The notes beneath the pieces are model-generated. The model was not told the origin of the DNA and did not search any database. It saw only the letters and a program-made list of their open reading frames with translations. Position numbers and translations under genes: made by a program. Below are positions 25,884-35,021 of a stretch of 64,000 nt of DNA, in pieces. Numbering within the stretch: position 1 is the first letter of the stretch; each line of letters begins with the position of its first letter. The stretch comes from Rathayibacter sp. VKM Ac-2857 (GTDB lineage: Bacteria > Actinomycetota > Actinomycetes > Actinomycetales > Microbacteriaceae): positions 1,240,001-1,304,000 of the forward strand of contig NZ_JABMLE010000001.1 in NCBI RefSeq assembly GCF_013205025.1. The letters are read 5' to 3'.

Positions 25884-27551
25884 ATGGCCCGACGCGACAG
25901 GCACCGCCCCCGAGACGTCTCCGAGCGCAGCGGCATCGCGCCCGGCCCGCTGCGCTCCGACACCCCCGCCGCGGTCGATCCCTCGGTGGACGTCGTGATC
26001 GTCGGTGCCGGTCACAACGGCCTGGTCGCGGCGGCCTACCTCGCGCAGGCCGGACTCGACGTCCTCGTCCTCGAGCGCGGTGCGCGCGCGGGCGGTGCGA
26101 CCGTCTCGGAGTACCCGTTCCGCGGCGTCGAGGCGCGGCTCAGCCGCTACTCCTACCTCGTCAGCCTCCTGCCCCCGTCGATCCTCGCCGATCTGCGGGT
26201 CGACGTGCCGCTCGTGCGGCGGCGCTACTCCTCCTACACGCCCGATCCCGCCGACCCGAGTCGCGGCCTGCTCGTCGACACCGGCGACGCGGCCGCGACC
26301 GCCGCCTCCTTCGCGCGGATGGGCACGCCGGAGGACGCCGAGACGTTCGCCGACTTCTCCCGGCACACCTCCCGGCTGGCGCGAGCGCTCTGGCCGACGC
26401 TCACCCAGCCGCTGCTGCGCCGCGAGGAGGCGCGGCGGCTGGTCGGCGAGGACGCGATCTGGCGAGCGATGATCGAGCGGCCGATCAGCGAGGTGATCGA
26501 GCGGAACATCGCCGGCGACACGGCGCGCGGCGTCCTGCTCACCGACGCGCTGATCGGCACCTTCGCCGGCGCCGCAGAGGCCGACCTCGCGCAGAACCGC
26601 TGCCTGCTCTACCACGTGATCGGCGGCGGCACCGGCGACTGGGACGTACCGGTGGGCGGGATGGGCAGCGTCTCGGGAGCGCTGGAGCGCGCGGCCCGGA
26701 ACGCCGGCGCGCGGATCCTGACCGGCGCCGAGGTGACGAGCGTCGACCCCTCGGGCGACGTCGTCTACCGTCGCGGACCGCGGACCCGCCGCGTGCGGGC
26801 GCGGTTCGTGCTCTCGAACGTCGCCCCGTTCGTCCTCGACCGGCTGCTGGGCGGCGGCGAGGACGCCGTGCGCCCGGGAGTCCCGCGTCCGGAGGGCGCC
26901 CAGGTGAAGGTCAACCTGGTGCTGCGCCGCCTGCCGCGCCTCCGCGACGAGAGCGTCGCCCCGGAGGCGGCCTTCGGCGGCACCTTCCACGTCAACGAGG
27001 GCTATCGGCAGCTCGACGACGCCCACCGCGCGGCCGAGCAGGGGCGCGTCCCCTCGCCGATCCCCTGCGAGATCTACTGCCACTCGCTGACCGACCCGAC
27101 GATCCTCTCGCCGGAGCTCGCCGCGAGCGGCGCGCACACTCTGACCGTCTTCGCCCTGCACGTCCCCGACCGGCTGCTGACCGGCGACGACGCCCCGACG
27201 CGGGAGCAGCTCGAGACCGCGATCCTCGACTCGATCGACTCCGTGCTCGCCGAGCCGATCCGCGAGCTGCTGCTCCTGGACGCCGACGGGAACCCCTGCG
27301 TCGAGACGCGCACGACCCGCGACCTGGAGGAGAGCCTCGGCCTGCCCGGCGGCCACATCTTCCACGGGCCGCTCTCCTGGCCGTTCGCGGAGGACGACGA
27401 GCCGCTGGACACCCCGGCTCAGCGCTGGGGAGTCGCCACCGAGCACCCGCGGGTGCTGCTCTGCGGCGCCGGCGCGCGACGGGGCGGCGGGGTCTCCGGG
27501 ATCGGCGGCCACAACGCGGCGATGGCGGTGCTGGAGGCGCTCGGCGCCTGA
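25884..27551 (+). CDS. Phytoene desaturase-family NAD(P)/FAD oxidoreductase
   Basis: Flavoprotein of 555 aa of the COG1233 group (CrtI-like, closest in style to PYROXD2-type proteins rather than carotenoid enzymes). FAD site VDVVIVGAGHNGLVAAAYLAQAGLDVLVLER (about 35-65), the GATVSEYPFRGVEARLSRYSYLVSLL region, the RARFVLSNVAPFVLDRLL Rossmann part and the C-terminal GGGVSGIGGHNAAMAVLEALG. It is 40 kb from the carotenoid cluster, so a role in carotenoid desaturation is unlikely. The start is ATG 25884, with CAGACT 7 nt upstream. Substrate unknown. Confidence 0.85.
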   Translation: MARRDRHRPRDVSERSGIAPGPLRSDTPAAVDPSVDVVIVGAGHNGLVAAAYLAQAGLDVLVLERGARAGGATVSEYPFRGVEARLSRYSYLVSLLPPSILADLRVDVPLVRRRYSSYTPDPADPSRGLLVDTGDAAATAASFARMGTPEDAETFADFSRHTSRLARALWPTLTQPLLRREEARRLVGEDAIWRAMIERPISEVIERNIAGDTARGVLLTDALIGTFAGAAEADLAQNRCLLYHVIGGGTGDWDVPVGGMGSVSGALERAARNAGARILTGAEVTSVDPSGDVVYRRGPRTRRVRARFVLSNVAPFVLDRLLGGGEDAVRPGVPRPEGAQVKVNLVLRRLPRLRDESVAPEAAFGGTFHVNEGYRQLDDAHRAAEQGRVPSPIPCEIYCHSLTDPTILSPELAASGAHTLTVFALHVPDRLLTGDDAPTREQLETAILDSIDSVLAEPIRELLLLDADGNPCVETRTTRDLEESLGLPGGHIFHGPLSWPFAEDDEPLDTPAQRWGVATEHPRVLLCGAGARRGGGVSGIGGHNAAMAVLEALGA

Positions 27552-27565
27552 CGACCCGGCCGCCG

Positions 27566-28504
27566 TCAGTGGAAGCGGTGGTCCTGGATCGTCATCCGCG
27601 GGCCGTGCCGCGGCTTGCGCGCGCCGCTCGTGCCGATCAGGCGGATGATCCGCTGCCGGTGACCGCGCCACGGCTCGAGCAGCTCGAGCATCCCGTCGTC
27701 GTCGACGCCCAGGCGCCCGGTCAGCGCGAAGCCGACCGCGGCGGCCAGGTGGTAGTCGCCCACGCTCACCGCGTCCGGGTCGCCGTGGGCGCGCATCATC
27801 ACCTCCGAGGCCGTCCACGGCCCGATGCCGGGCACCGACTGCAGCCGTGCGGCCACGACCTCGCCGCCACGGCCGAGGGCCAGCGTGCGCTCGAGCCCCT
27901 TCGCCACCAGCGCCGCCGTGAGCACGGTGCGCGAGCGCCGCGGGTCGACGCCCGCCCGGTGCCAGTCCCAGGACGGCACCCGGCGCCACTGCTCGGCCGA
28001 CGGCGCCACGTGCAGCGCCACCGGCCCGGGAGCCGGCTCGCCGTGCAGTCGGACCAGCGCCCGGTAGGCCCGCCACGCCTCCGTGCTGGTGACCTTCTGC
28101 TCCAGGATCGAGGGCGCCAGCATCTCGAAGACGAGGTTCGCCCGGGTCAGCCGCAGCCCGGCCGAGCGGCGCAGAACCTCGGCCAGCGGGCCGTGCGAGG
28201 ACAGGTCGAGCGCGCTCCAGTCGTCGCCGTGGCCGAGCAGCTCGGGCACGTGGTCGATCAGCCACTCGGCGCCCTCGCCCCAGGCGCGCGCGTGCACGGC
28301 GCCGTCGGCCGCCTGGCGCAGATGGAGCGTCCCGGGCCCGAGCGGCGTGCGGAAGGCGCGCCAGAATCCGGTCGCGTCGATCAGCATCGTGGGGTCACCC
28401 GAGCCGCGCAGCAGCGTGCGGAGGGTGAGCGCGAGGCTCACCGGCACGGCCGGCGCGTAGACCGTGGCCAGGAACGGCACGGGAGCGGGGAGGGCGGTCG
28501 ACAC
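27566..28504 (-). CDS. DNA-3-methyladenine glycosylase-like HhH-GPD protein
   Basis: Base-excision-repair protein of 312 aa. The C-terminal half has a helix-hairpin-helix (LQSVPGIGPWTASEVMMRAHGDPDAVSVGDYHLAAAV) with the catalytic Asp in SVGDYHL, as in AlkA-type glycosylases; SILEQKVTSTEAWRAY corresponds to the family's EQQVS region. The start is set at GTG 28502-28504 because a -10 hexamer TACCAT lies exactly 6 nt before it, although the frame remains open to 28714. Expected to excise alkylated purines. Convergent with the CrtI-like gene, 14 bp apart. Confidence 0.88.
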   Translation of the reverse strand: MSTALPAPVPFLATVYAPAVPVSLALTLRTLLRGSGDPTMLIDATGFWRAFRTPLGPGTLHLRQAADGAVHARAWGEGAEWLIDHVPELLGHGDDWSALDLSSHGPLAEVLRRSAGLRLTRANLVFEMLAPSILEQKVTSTEAWRAYRALVRLHGEPAPGPVALHVAPSAEQWRRVPSWDWHRAGVDPRRSRTVLTAALVAKGLERTLALGRGGEVVAARLQSVPGIGPWTASEVMMRAHGDPDAVSVGDYHLAAAVGFALTGRLGVDDDGMLELLEPWRGHRQRIIRLIGTSGARKPRHGPRMTIQDHRFH

Positions 28505-28757
28505 GCTGCGATGGTAGCCGCGCCCGCCGACACCCGCCGGGACCGGGTGATCCGCGCCTGATAAGGGCTCCCGCAGAACCCCCATCCACGACGTGTTCGG
28601 AGCGGCGGACCGCCCGGATTGGTTCAACCCGGAAGAACACATGCGCAATCTGAATCCCCCGATTCCGCTAGGCAGCGCCCCGATCCCGGGCGTAGTTTCG
28701 CGCTGTCGCGGCACAGTCCGTCAGCCCGGCCAACCGCCTATCACTGGAGATGCGCAC

Positions 28758-29693
28758 ATGTTCGACACCACATTCATCCGCAACGCGATCGTCAGGAGCT
28801 CGGAGACGGCTCTCGACCGTCGCCGCTTCTTCGAGGCCACCGGCGTCGCCGGACTCGGCATCGGAGCGGCGGCCCTGGCCTCCGCCCCCGCCGCCTCGGC
28901 CGAAGAGGTCGCCGCTGAGGGCCCCGGCGACGCCGCCGTCCTCAACTTCGCGCTCAACCTCGAGTACCTCGAGGCCGAGTTCTACCTCCGCGCCGTCACC
29001 GGCCAGGGCCTGGCCGGCAGCGACACCACCGGCACCGGCTCGCTCGGCGGCGTCACCGGCGGCCGTGCCGTCCCGTTCAAGACCCCGTGGCTGAAGTCCT
29101 TCGCCCGCGAGGTCGCCAACGACGAGAAGGCGCACGTCAAGTTCCTCCGCGGCCAGCTCGGCGCCGCCGCCGTCTCCCGCCCGACGATCAACCTCACGGC
29201 CAGCTTCAACGCCGCGGCCGAAGCGGCCGGTCTCATCCCCAAGGGCGGCTCGTTCGACCCGTTCCTCAACGAGCAGAACTTCCTGCTCGGCGCCTTCGTC
29301 TTCGAGGACGTCGGAGTCACCGCCTACAAGGGCGCTGCCCCCCTCATCCAGTCGAAGCTCTACCTGGAGGCGGCCGCCGGCATCCTCGCGGTGGAGGCGT
29401 ACCACGCCGGTGCCATCCGCTCGGCGATCTACGGCGCCGGACTCGACGTGCAGGCGGGCAAGCTGTCCGACGCCCGCGACAGCCTCGACGGTCCCACGGA
29501 CCTCGACCAGGGTGTCAAGGTCGGCGGCGCGGCCAACATCCAGCCCACCGACGCCAACGGCATCGCGTTCAGCCGCAGCCCCGGCCAGGTCCTCAACATC
29601 GTGTACCTGAACCCCGGCCCGGTCGTCAAGGGCGGGTTCTTCCCCGACGGCGTCAACGGTGTGGTGAACACCGCCTCCAACGGCGGCGTCTGA
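28758..29693 (+). CDS. Tat-exported ferritin-like domain protein
   Basis: Protein of 311 aa with a twin-arginine signal: [31 protein letters not shown] (about 18-48, RR then hydrophobic core, cleavage likely after ASA). The mature part is a ferritin-like four-helix domain (about 55-215): [61 protein letters not shown] and [20 protein letters not shown] supply the Glu and His residues of the fold, the arrangement of desiccation-related/PCC13-62-like proteins. A possible stress-protective exported protein; enzymatic role unproven. ATG 28758 has GGAG 9 nt before. A 253-bp upstream region separates it from the glycosylase gene; a perfect terminator follows. Confidence 0.88.
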   Translation: MFDTTFIRNAIVRSSETALDRRRFFEATGVAGLGIGAAALASAPAASAEEVAAEGPGDAAVLNFALNLEYLEAEFYLRAVTGQGLAGSDTTGTGSLGGVTGGRAVPFKTPWLKSFAREVANDEKAHVKFLRGQLGAAAVSRPTINLTASFNAAAEAAGLIPKGGSFDPFLNEQNFLLGAFVFEDVGVTAYKGAAPLIQSKLYLEAAAGILAVEAYHAGAIRSAIYGAGLDVQAGKLSDARDSLDGPTDLDQGVKVGGAANIQPTDANGIAFSRSPGQVLNIVYLNPGPVVKGGFFPDGVNGVVNTASNGGV

Positions 29694-29705
29694 CCCCACG
29701 ACGAT

Positions 29706-29743
29706 GAAGGGCCCTTCCTCGAGGCGGCGAGGAGGGGCCCTTC
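29706..29743 (+). terminator. Intrinsic terminator after the ferritin-like gene
   Basis: Stem of 16 bp (29706-29721 and 29728-29743) with one G-T wobble and a 6-nt loop AGGCGG, starting 12 bp after the stop. It is followed by GTCGTTC rather than a long U-run, as is usual in high-GC actinobacteria. Confidence 0.88.
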
Positions 29744-29827
29744 GTCGTTCCCGCTCGGAGGCACCCGCGAGCGGACCTGCCCGAACGGGTGCCTCGAGCG
29801 CTCCCCCGCGTCCTCTACTCTGAGCGG

Positions 29828-30856
29828 GTGAAGATCGGGATCCTGACCTCCGGGGGCGACTGCCCCGGGCTGAACGCCGTCATCCGCGGTGCCGTGTACA
29901 AGGGCATCAAGGTGTACGACCAAGAATTCGTGGGCTTCCGCAACGGGTGGCGCGGAGTGGTCGACGGCGACCTCCTCCCCCTCGGGCGGCCCGAGATCCA
30001 GGGCATCGCCAAGCAGGGCGGCACGATCCTCGGCACGAGCCGGACGAACCCCTTCGAGGGCGACAACGGCGGCCCCGAGAAGATCGCCGAGATGATGGAC
30101 CGCAACGGCATCGACTCGATCATCGCGATCGGCGGCGAGGGCACCCTGGCCGCGGCGAAGCGCCTCACCGACGCCGGCCTCAAGATCGTCGGCGTCCCGA
30201 AGACCATCGACAACGACCTCGGCGCGACCGACTACACCTTCGGCTTCGACACCGCCGTCGGCATCGCCACCGACGCGATGGACCGCCTGCGCACCACCGG
30301 CGACTCGCACGGCCGCTGCATGGTCGCCGAGGTCATGGGCCGCCACGTCGGCTGGATCGCGCTGCACTCGGGCATGGCGGCCGGCGCGCACGTCATCCTC
30401 ATCCCCGAGAAGAAGACCTCGATCGAGCAGATCGTCGAATGGGTGCAGAGCGCCCAGGACCGCGGCCGCGCCCCGCTCGTCGTCGTCGCCGAGGGCTTCT
30501 CGCTCGACTCGATGGACGACGCGCACTCCGAGCGCGGCCTCGACGCCTTCGGCCGCCCGCGCTTGGGCGGCATCGGCGAGATGCTCGCCCCGATGATCGA
30601 GGACCGCACCGGCATCGAGACCCGCGCCACCACCCTCGGCCACATCCAGCGCGGCGGCACCCCCAGCGCCTTCGACCGCGTTCTCGCCACCCGCCTCGGC
30701 ATGGCCGCCGCCGACTCCGTCGTCGCCGAGCATTGGGGCCGCATGGTCGCCCTCCGCGGCACCGACATCTACCACGTCGACTTCGCCGAGGCCCTCGGCA
30801 CCCTGAAGACGGTGCCCGACTCCCGCTACGAGGAGGCGCGCACCCTCTTCGGGTAG
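29828..30856 (+). CDS. pfkA: 6-phosphofructokinase
   Basis: Glycolytic enzyme of 342 aa phosphorylating fructose-6-phosphate. Motifs: ILTSGGDCPGLNAVIRG (about 4-20), IAIGGEGTLAAAKRL, VPKTIDNDLGATDYTFGF with catalytic Asp in TIDND, and EVMGRHVGWIAL. At the two positions that separate phosphoryl donors it has Gly (GGEGT) and Lys (PKTIDND), corresponding to E. coli Gly104 and Gly124; this mixed G/K pattern is that of the actinobacterial ATP-dependent enzymes placed among PPi-PFKs. GTG 29828 is chosen because it begins the conserved MKIGILTSGG and lies 6 nt after TACTCT. The stop is 5 bp before a REP unit. Confidence 0.95.
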   Translation: MKIGILTSGGDCPGLNAVIRGAVYKGIKVYDQEFVGFRNGWRGVVDGDLLPLGRPEIQGIAKQGGTILGTSRTNPFEGDNGGPEKIAEMMDRNGIDSIIAIGGEGTLAAAKRLTDAGLKIVGVPKTIDNDLGATDYTFGFDTAVGIATDAMDRLRTTGDSHGRCMVAEVMGRHVGWIALHSGMAAGAHVILIPEKKTSIEQIVEWVQSAQDRGRAPLVVVAEGFSLDSMDDAHSERGLDAFGRPRLGGIGEMLAPMIEDRTGIETRATTLGHIQRGGTPSAFDRVLATRLGMAAADSVVAEHWGRMVALRGTDIYHVDFAEALGTLKTVPDSRYEEARTLFG

Positions 30857-30861
30857 CGCGG

Positions 30862-30945
30862 GATCTCGATACGCCCGCTCCGCGGGCTACTCGATCAGCA
30901 AGCAAGCATGCTGGTCGAGTAGCCGCGGAGCGGCGTATCGAGACC
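30862..30945. repeat. REP pair in back-to-back order (B -, A +) between convergent genes
   Basis: B unit 30862-30900 (stem GCCCGC-GGA-GCGGGC) and A unit 30907-30945 (stem GCCGC-GGA-GCGGC) with their CATG ends facing each other, 6 bp apart. This is the opposite arrangement to the usual composite. It fills the gap between pfkA and the PEBP gene and could act as a two-way terminator. Confidence 0.88.
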
Positions 30946-30953
30946 CGCCGTCG

Positions 30954-31493
30954 TCAGCCCTTCGCGCCGTCCGGCGTCGCCGTCGCCACCAGCACCGCGC
31001 GCGCGAGCGTGTGGAAGTGCACGTTGAAGCCGAGGATCGCCGGGGTCGACTCCGGGTCGAGCTCGAGCTCCTCGACGTCGAGGGCGTGCACGACGAAGAA
31101 GTAGCGGTGCTCGCGGTCCGGCGGCGCCGCTCCGATGAACTGGCGCAGCCGCATCTCGTTCGGCAGCGTCTGCGCGCCCGCGGGCAGCAGCTCGAATCCG
31201 GCCGCCCCGGCGCCGGTCGGCAGCTCGGTGGTGTCGGCGGGCAGGTTGTAGACCGCCCAGTGCCAGAAGCCCGAGCCGGTCGGCGCGTCGGGGTCGAACA
31301 CGGTCACCGCGAAGCTCTTGGTCTCGGCGGGCGCTCCCGACCAGCGCAGCTGCGGCGAGACGTCCTCGCCGCCCGAGCCCTCGCCGTAGTGGCGGGGGGC
31401 CAGCGCGGCGCCGTCGCTGATGTCGTCGCTCTCGAGGGTGAAGGTCGGCACCTCGCCGAGGCGGGCGTAGGGGTCGTAGTTCCAGTCGGACAT
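30954..31493 (-). CDS. YbhB/YbcL-type PEBP (Raf-kinase-inhibitor-like) protein
   Basis: Cytoplasmic protein of 179 aa of the phosphatidylethanolamine-binding protein family. The core signature [41 protein letters not shown] (about 46-85) carries the DPDAP and the anion-pocket HW motif, and [16 protein letters not shown] follows. Bacterial members have a conserved ligand pocket but no well-defined role. The start is ATG 31491-31493. Its stop codon lies 8 bp from the REP A unit. Confidence 0.9.
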   Translation of the reverse strand: MSDWNYDPYARLGEVPTFTLESDDISDGAALAPRHYGEGSGGEDVSPQLRWSGAPAETKSFAVTVFDPDAPTGSGFWHWAVYNLPADTTELPTGAGAAGFELLPAGAQTLPNEMRLRQFIGAAPPDREHRYFFVVHALDVEELELDPESTPAILGFNVHFHTLARAVLVATATPDGAKG

Positions 31494-31590
31494 CCGGTTC
31501 TCCGTTCGGGCGCGGCAGTCGCGCGCCTCCCCTCCAGCCTAGGAACCGGCGGCCGCAGGTCGAGGGCTTGCGGCGCTCACGCCGCGGCAC

Positions 31591-32202
31591 TCAGGAACCG
31601 AGGTAGCGCCCCGGCCGGTGGTTGAAGGCGAGCACGAGGTTCAGCACCACGACGCCCGCGGCCGAGATCAGCACGTTCAGCGGCGGCACCACGAGCAGCG
31701 CCGCGACGACCACGCAGGCGTCGAGCGCCATCATCACGTAGCCCGCCCGCCAGCCGAGCCGCTCCTGCGCGAGGAGGGCCAGGATGCTGAAGCCGCCGAG
31801 GCTCGAGCCGTGCCGGAACAGGATCAGCAGGCCGATGCCCGCGAGCACGTCCCCGGTGAGCACCCCGTAGACCGGGTCGATCCGGATCGTGCCGAACGCG
31901 AGCGGGTGCAGCCCGGCGAGCACCGACACCAGCACGATCGAGGACATCGTCCGGAGGGTGAAACGCCAGCCCTTCTTCCAGAGCGAGAGCGCCAGGAACG
32001 GCAGGTTGACGACGACCAGGATCACACCGAACGGGATCGGCGCGACGTAGCCCAGCAGCAGCGCGAGCCCCGCGGTCCCGCCGGTCACCGCCTCGCTCGA
32101 GCGGAGCAGGAACAGGCCCAGCGACACGACGAACGCCCCCGTCACGAGCCCGAAGACGTCCTCGAAGCGGCTGTGCGGCACAGGGAGAGGGGCGTCGGTC
32201 AC
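31591..32202 (-). CDS. YitT-family integral membrane protein
   Basis: Membrane protein of 203 aa with five to six hydrophobic helices and the family pattern FEDVFGLVTGAFVVSLGLFLLRSSEAVTGGTAGLALLLGY at the N-terminus and GDVLAGIGLLILFRHGSSLGGFSILALLAQ in the middle. The YitT_membrane half is present, but the C-terminal DUF2179 domain of full-length (about 280 aa) YitT proteins is absent. Function unknown; some relatives are thought to be transporters. The start is ATG 32200-32202. Divergent from trhO with 72 bp between. Confidence 0.85.
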   Translation of the reverse strand: MTDAPLPVPHSRFEDVFGLVTGAFVVSLGLFLLRSSEAVTGGTAGLALLLGYVAPIPFGVILVVVNLPFLALSLWKKGWRFTLRTMSSIVLVSVLAGLHPLAFGTIRIDPVYGVLTGDVLAGIGLLILFRHGSSLGGFSILALLAQERLGWRAGYVMMALDACVVVAALLVVPPLNVLISAAGVVVLNLVLAFNHRPGRYLGS

Positions 32203-32274
32203 CGGGAGATGCTGTCACACCCGCGTTGCCGGAGCGTTTCGTCCGCCCCGGTCCCGCCCTCGTAGGATGACCCG

Positions 32275-33189
32275 GTGCTGCCGAAGATCCTGCTGTTCTA
32301 CCGCTTCGTGCCGCTCGCCGACCCCGAATCCGTCCGGCTGTGGCAGCGCGAGCTCGCCGAGCACCTCGGCCTGCGCGGCCGGGTCCTGCTCTCGAAGGAC
32401 GGCGTCAACGGCACTCTCGGCGGCGAGATGGGCGCGCTCAAGCGCTGGGTCCGCCGCACCCGCGAGCACTCCGCCTTCCGCGGTCTCGAGGTGAAGTGGA
32501 GCGACGGCACGGGCCTGGACGACGAGGGCCGCAGCGTCGACTTCCCCGGCCTCTCGGTGAAGGTGCGCGAGGAGATCGTGTCGTTCGGCGCGCCCGAGGA
32601 GCTGCGGGTGGACGAGTCCGGCGTCGTCGGCACCGGCACCCGGCTCGCCCCCGACGAGCTCGACGCCCTGGTGGCCGAGCGCGAGGACGTGGTGTTCTTC
32701 GACGGCCGCAACGCCTTCGAGGCCGAGATCGGCCGCTTCGACGGCGCAGTCGTCCCGGGAGTGGCGAGCACCCGCGAGTTCGTCGAGCAGCTCGACTCCG
32801 GCGCCTACGACCACCTCAAGGGCCGGCCGGTCGTCACCTACTGCACCGGCGGCATCCGCTGCGAGGTGCTCTCGAGCCTGATGCTCGCCCGCGGCTTCGG
32901 CGAGGTGTACCAGCTCGACGGCGGCGTCGTCCGCTACCAGGAGGCCCGTCGCGACACGGGGCTCTGGCGCGGGGCGCTCTACGTCTTCGACGGCCGCGGC
33001 TCGCTGACCTTCTCGCCCGACGCGGAGGTGCTCGGCCGCTGCACCGTCTGCGCCGAGCCGACCAGCCGGATGCGCAACTGCACCGATCCCGCCTGCCGCG
33101 CGCAGCTCGTCGTCTGCGAGGGCTGCGGCGGCGCGGAGTGCGCGGCGCACCGCGCCGACTCCCGGGCGGGGTCTACGGTCGAGGGATGA
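32275..33189 (+). CDS. trhO: tRNA uridine(34) hydroxylase (rhodanese-like), TrhO
   Basis: Protein of 304 aa of the YceA/TrhO family, which installs ho5U at position 34 of tRNAs. Residues about 1-100 are the ferredoxin-like UPF0176 domain ([39 protein letters not shown]). The rhodanese domain (about 120-225) has the active Cys190 in [13 protein letters not shown]-terminal Cys cluster (CTVC, C, C, CEGCGG) may bind zinc. The GTG start lies 6 nt after TAGGAT (32263-32268). The stop overlaps the start of the next gene (ATGA). Confidence 0.93.
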   Translation: MLPKILLFYRFVPLADPESVRLWQRELAEHLGLRGRVLLSKDGVNGTLGGEMGALKRWVRRTREHSAFRGLEVKWSDGTGLDDEGRSVDFPGLSVKVREEIVSFGAPEELRVDESGVVGTGTRLAPDELDALVAEREDVVFFDGRNAFEAEIGRFDGAVVPGVASTREFVEQLDSGAYDHLKGRPVVTYCTGGIRCEVLSSLMLARGFGEVYQLDGGVVRYQEARRDTGLWRGALYVFDGRGSLTFSPDAEVLGRCTVCAEPTSRMRNCTDPACRAQLVVCEGCGGAECAAHRADSRAGSTVEG

Positions 33190-33959
33190 GCATCGAAGCG
33201 CGCGGCCGCACCCTCGTCGACCTCCACACCGCCCCCGAGCTGCTGAGCGTGGTGAACGTCTGGGACGTGATCTCGGCCACCACGATCACCGCCCTTCCCG
33301 AGACCCGGGCGCTCGCGACCGCGAGCCACTCGATCGCCGCGACCTTCGGCTACGAGGACGGCGAGCGGATCCCGCTCGACCTGCACCTGAGCATGATCGA
33401 GCGGATCGTCGCCGCGGTCGACGTCCCCGTCTCCGCCGACCTCGAGGCCGGCTACGGCGACGCCGGCGAGACGATCCGCCGCGCCATCGAGGTCGGCGTC
33501 GTCGGCGCCAACCTCGAGGACCAGGCGAAGCCGCTCGCCGAGGCGCTGCGCTCGGTGGAGAAGGCGGTCGCCGCGGCCGAGGAGGAGGCCGTGCCCTTCG
33601 CCCTGAACGCCCGCACCGACGTCTTCCTCCGCGCGGGCGACCGCGACCGCGGCGAGGTGCTGGCCGACGCGATCGAGCGCGGACGCGCCTACCTCGACGC
33701 CGGAGCGACCTGCTTCTTCGTCCCGGGCCTGCTGCAGGACGCCGAGCTCGAGGCGCTCGTCGCCGCGCTCGGCCGTCAGCGGGTCAGCGTGATCGGCGTC
33801 CCCGGCTCGCAGTCGCCCGCGCGCCTCGAGGAGCTCGGCCTCGCCCGCGTCTCCTACGGCCCGTGGACGCAGCGCGTCGCGCTGACCGCCCTGCAGGACA
33901 CGGCGACCGCCCTCTACGCCGGTGGCGCGCTGCCCGAGGGCACCCGTCCGCTGAACTGA
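33186..33959 (+). CDS. Isocitrate lyase/PEP mutase-family protein
   Basis: TIM-barrel enzyme of 257 aa in the ICL/PEPM superfamily. Metal and substrate features: [10 protein letters not shown] (Asp-x-Glu pair, about 83-92), [10 protein letters not shown] and [13 protein letters not shown]. It lacks the KKCGH catalytic motif of isocitrate lyase, so it is a C-C or P-C lyase of the oxaloacetate-hydrolase, 2-methylisocitrate-lyase or carboxyphosphonoenolpyruvate-mutase type; the specific reaction cannot be read. Translationally coupled to trhO by a 4-bp overlap, though no functional link is known. Confidence 0.88.
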   Translation: MSIEARGRTLVDLHTAPELLSVVNVWDVISATTITALPETRALATASHSIAATFGYEDGERIPLDLHLSMIERIVAAVDVPVSADLEAGYGDAGETIRRAIEVGVVGANLEDQAKPLAEALRSVEKAVAAAEEEAVPFALNARTDVFLRAGDRDRGEVLADAIERGRAYLDAGATCFFVPGLLQDAELEALVAALGRQRVSVIGVPGSQSPARLEELGLARVSYGPWTQRVALTALQDTATALYAGGALPEGTRPLN

Positions 33960-34005
33960 CGCCGCGCTCGGGCGCGCCTCGCGCGCTCGGGCGTAGCGTG
34001 GGCTC

Positions 34006-35016
34006 ATGTTCCGAGCCGTCGTCGTCGAGCAGCAGTCCTCCTCCGACACCGAGACCCCGAATCGCGCACGACTGACCGAGCGGGACGACCCCGACCGGTC
34101 GCACGGCGATGTGACCCTCGCCGTCGAGTACTCGAGCGTGAACTACAAGGACGCCCTCGCCCTCGCCGGGCGACCGGGGGTGGTGCGCCGCACCCCGCTG
34201 ATCGCGGGCATCGACGTCGTCGGCACGGTCGAGTACGCCGACGGGGCCGCGGCCGAGCGCTTCGACTCCGGCGACCGGGTCGTGCTCAACGGCGCCGGCC
34301 TCGGCGAGCGCTTCGACGGCGGACTCACCGAGCGGGCGCGGGTCGACTCCGCCTCGCTGCTGCGCATCCCCGGCGCGATCTCCTCCGCCCGGGCCGGCGC
34401 GATCGGCACCGCGGGCTTCACCGCGATGCTCGCCGTCCTCGCGCTCGAGCGCCACGGCGTGCGACCGGGCGACGGACCGGTGCTGGTCACCGGCGCTTCG
34501 GGCGGCGTCGGCTCGATCGCCGTAGCGGTGCTGTCCGCGCTCGGCCACGAGGTCGTCGCCGCGACCGGCCGCGCGGACGAGCACGGCGACCTCCTCCGCC
34601 GCCTCGGCGCGACGGAGGTCCTCGACCGGGCCGAGCTGTCCGAGAAGGGCAAGCCGCTGCAGTCCGAGCGCTGGGCAGGCGCGGTCGACTCGGCCGGCTC
34701 GCACACCCTGGCCAACGCCCTCGCGCAGACCCGCTGGGGCGGCACTGTGGCCGCCTGCGGCCTCGCGCAGGGCGGCGACCTGCCCGCGACGGTGATGCCG
34801 TTCATCCTGCGCGGCGTGACGCTCGCGGGCATCAACTCGGTGGAGGCGCCGCGGAAGCTCCGCGAGGAGGCCTGGCGCCGGCTCGCGCACGACCTCGACC
34901 TGGAGCTGCTCGACGGGCTGACCTCGACGGTGCCTCTGGAGGGCTCGCTGGACGCCGCGGCCGACCTGCTCGCCGGGCGCGCGCACGGGCGCACGCTGGT
35001 CGACGTCCGGGGCTGA
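34006..35016 (+). CDS. MDR-superfamily oxidoreductase, YhdH/AcuI type
   Basis: Zinc-free medium-chain dehydrogenase/reductase of 336 aa, of the YhdH/YhfP (acrylyl-CoA reductase AcuI-like) group. MFRAVVVEQ is the family start, YSSVNYKDALALAGRPGVVRRTPLIAGIDVVGTV the substrate domain, and VLVTGASGGVGSIAVAVLSALGHEVVAATGR (about 162-195) the NADPH Rossmann site. No catalytic-zinc Cys/His set is seen. It probably reduces acrylyl-CoA or related enones with NADPH. The ATG lies 6 nt after TAGCGT (33994-33999). Convergent with the next gene, 5 bp apart. Confidence 0.9.
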   Translation: MFRAVVVEQQSSSDTETPNRARLTERDDPDRSHGDVTLAVEYSSVNYKDALALAGRPGVVRRTPLIAGIDVVGTVEYADGAAAERFDSGDRVVLNGAGLGERFDGGLTERARVDSASLLRIPGAISSARAGAIGTAGFTAMLAVLALERHGVRPGDGPVLVTGASGGVGSIAVAVLSALGHEVVAATGRADEHGDLLRRLGATEVLDRAELSEKGKPLQSERWAGAVDSAGSHTLANALAQTRWGGTVAACGLAQGGDLPATVMPFILRGVTLAGINSVEAPRKLREEAWRRLAHDLDLELLDGLTSTVPLEGSLDAAADLLAGRAHGRTLVDVRG

Positions 35017-35021
35017 CGCTC

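Noticed and set aside
25884-27551. crtI phytoene desaturase of the carotenoid pathway
   Set aside because: The motifs fit PYROXD2-type proteins better and the carotenoid operon is 36 kb away with its own upstream gene.
33186-33959. Isocitrate lyase (aceA)
   Set aside because: At 257 aa it is far shorter than isocitrate lyase and lacks the KKCGH catalytic motif; only the superfamily call is supported.
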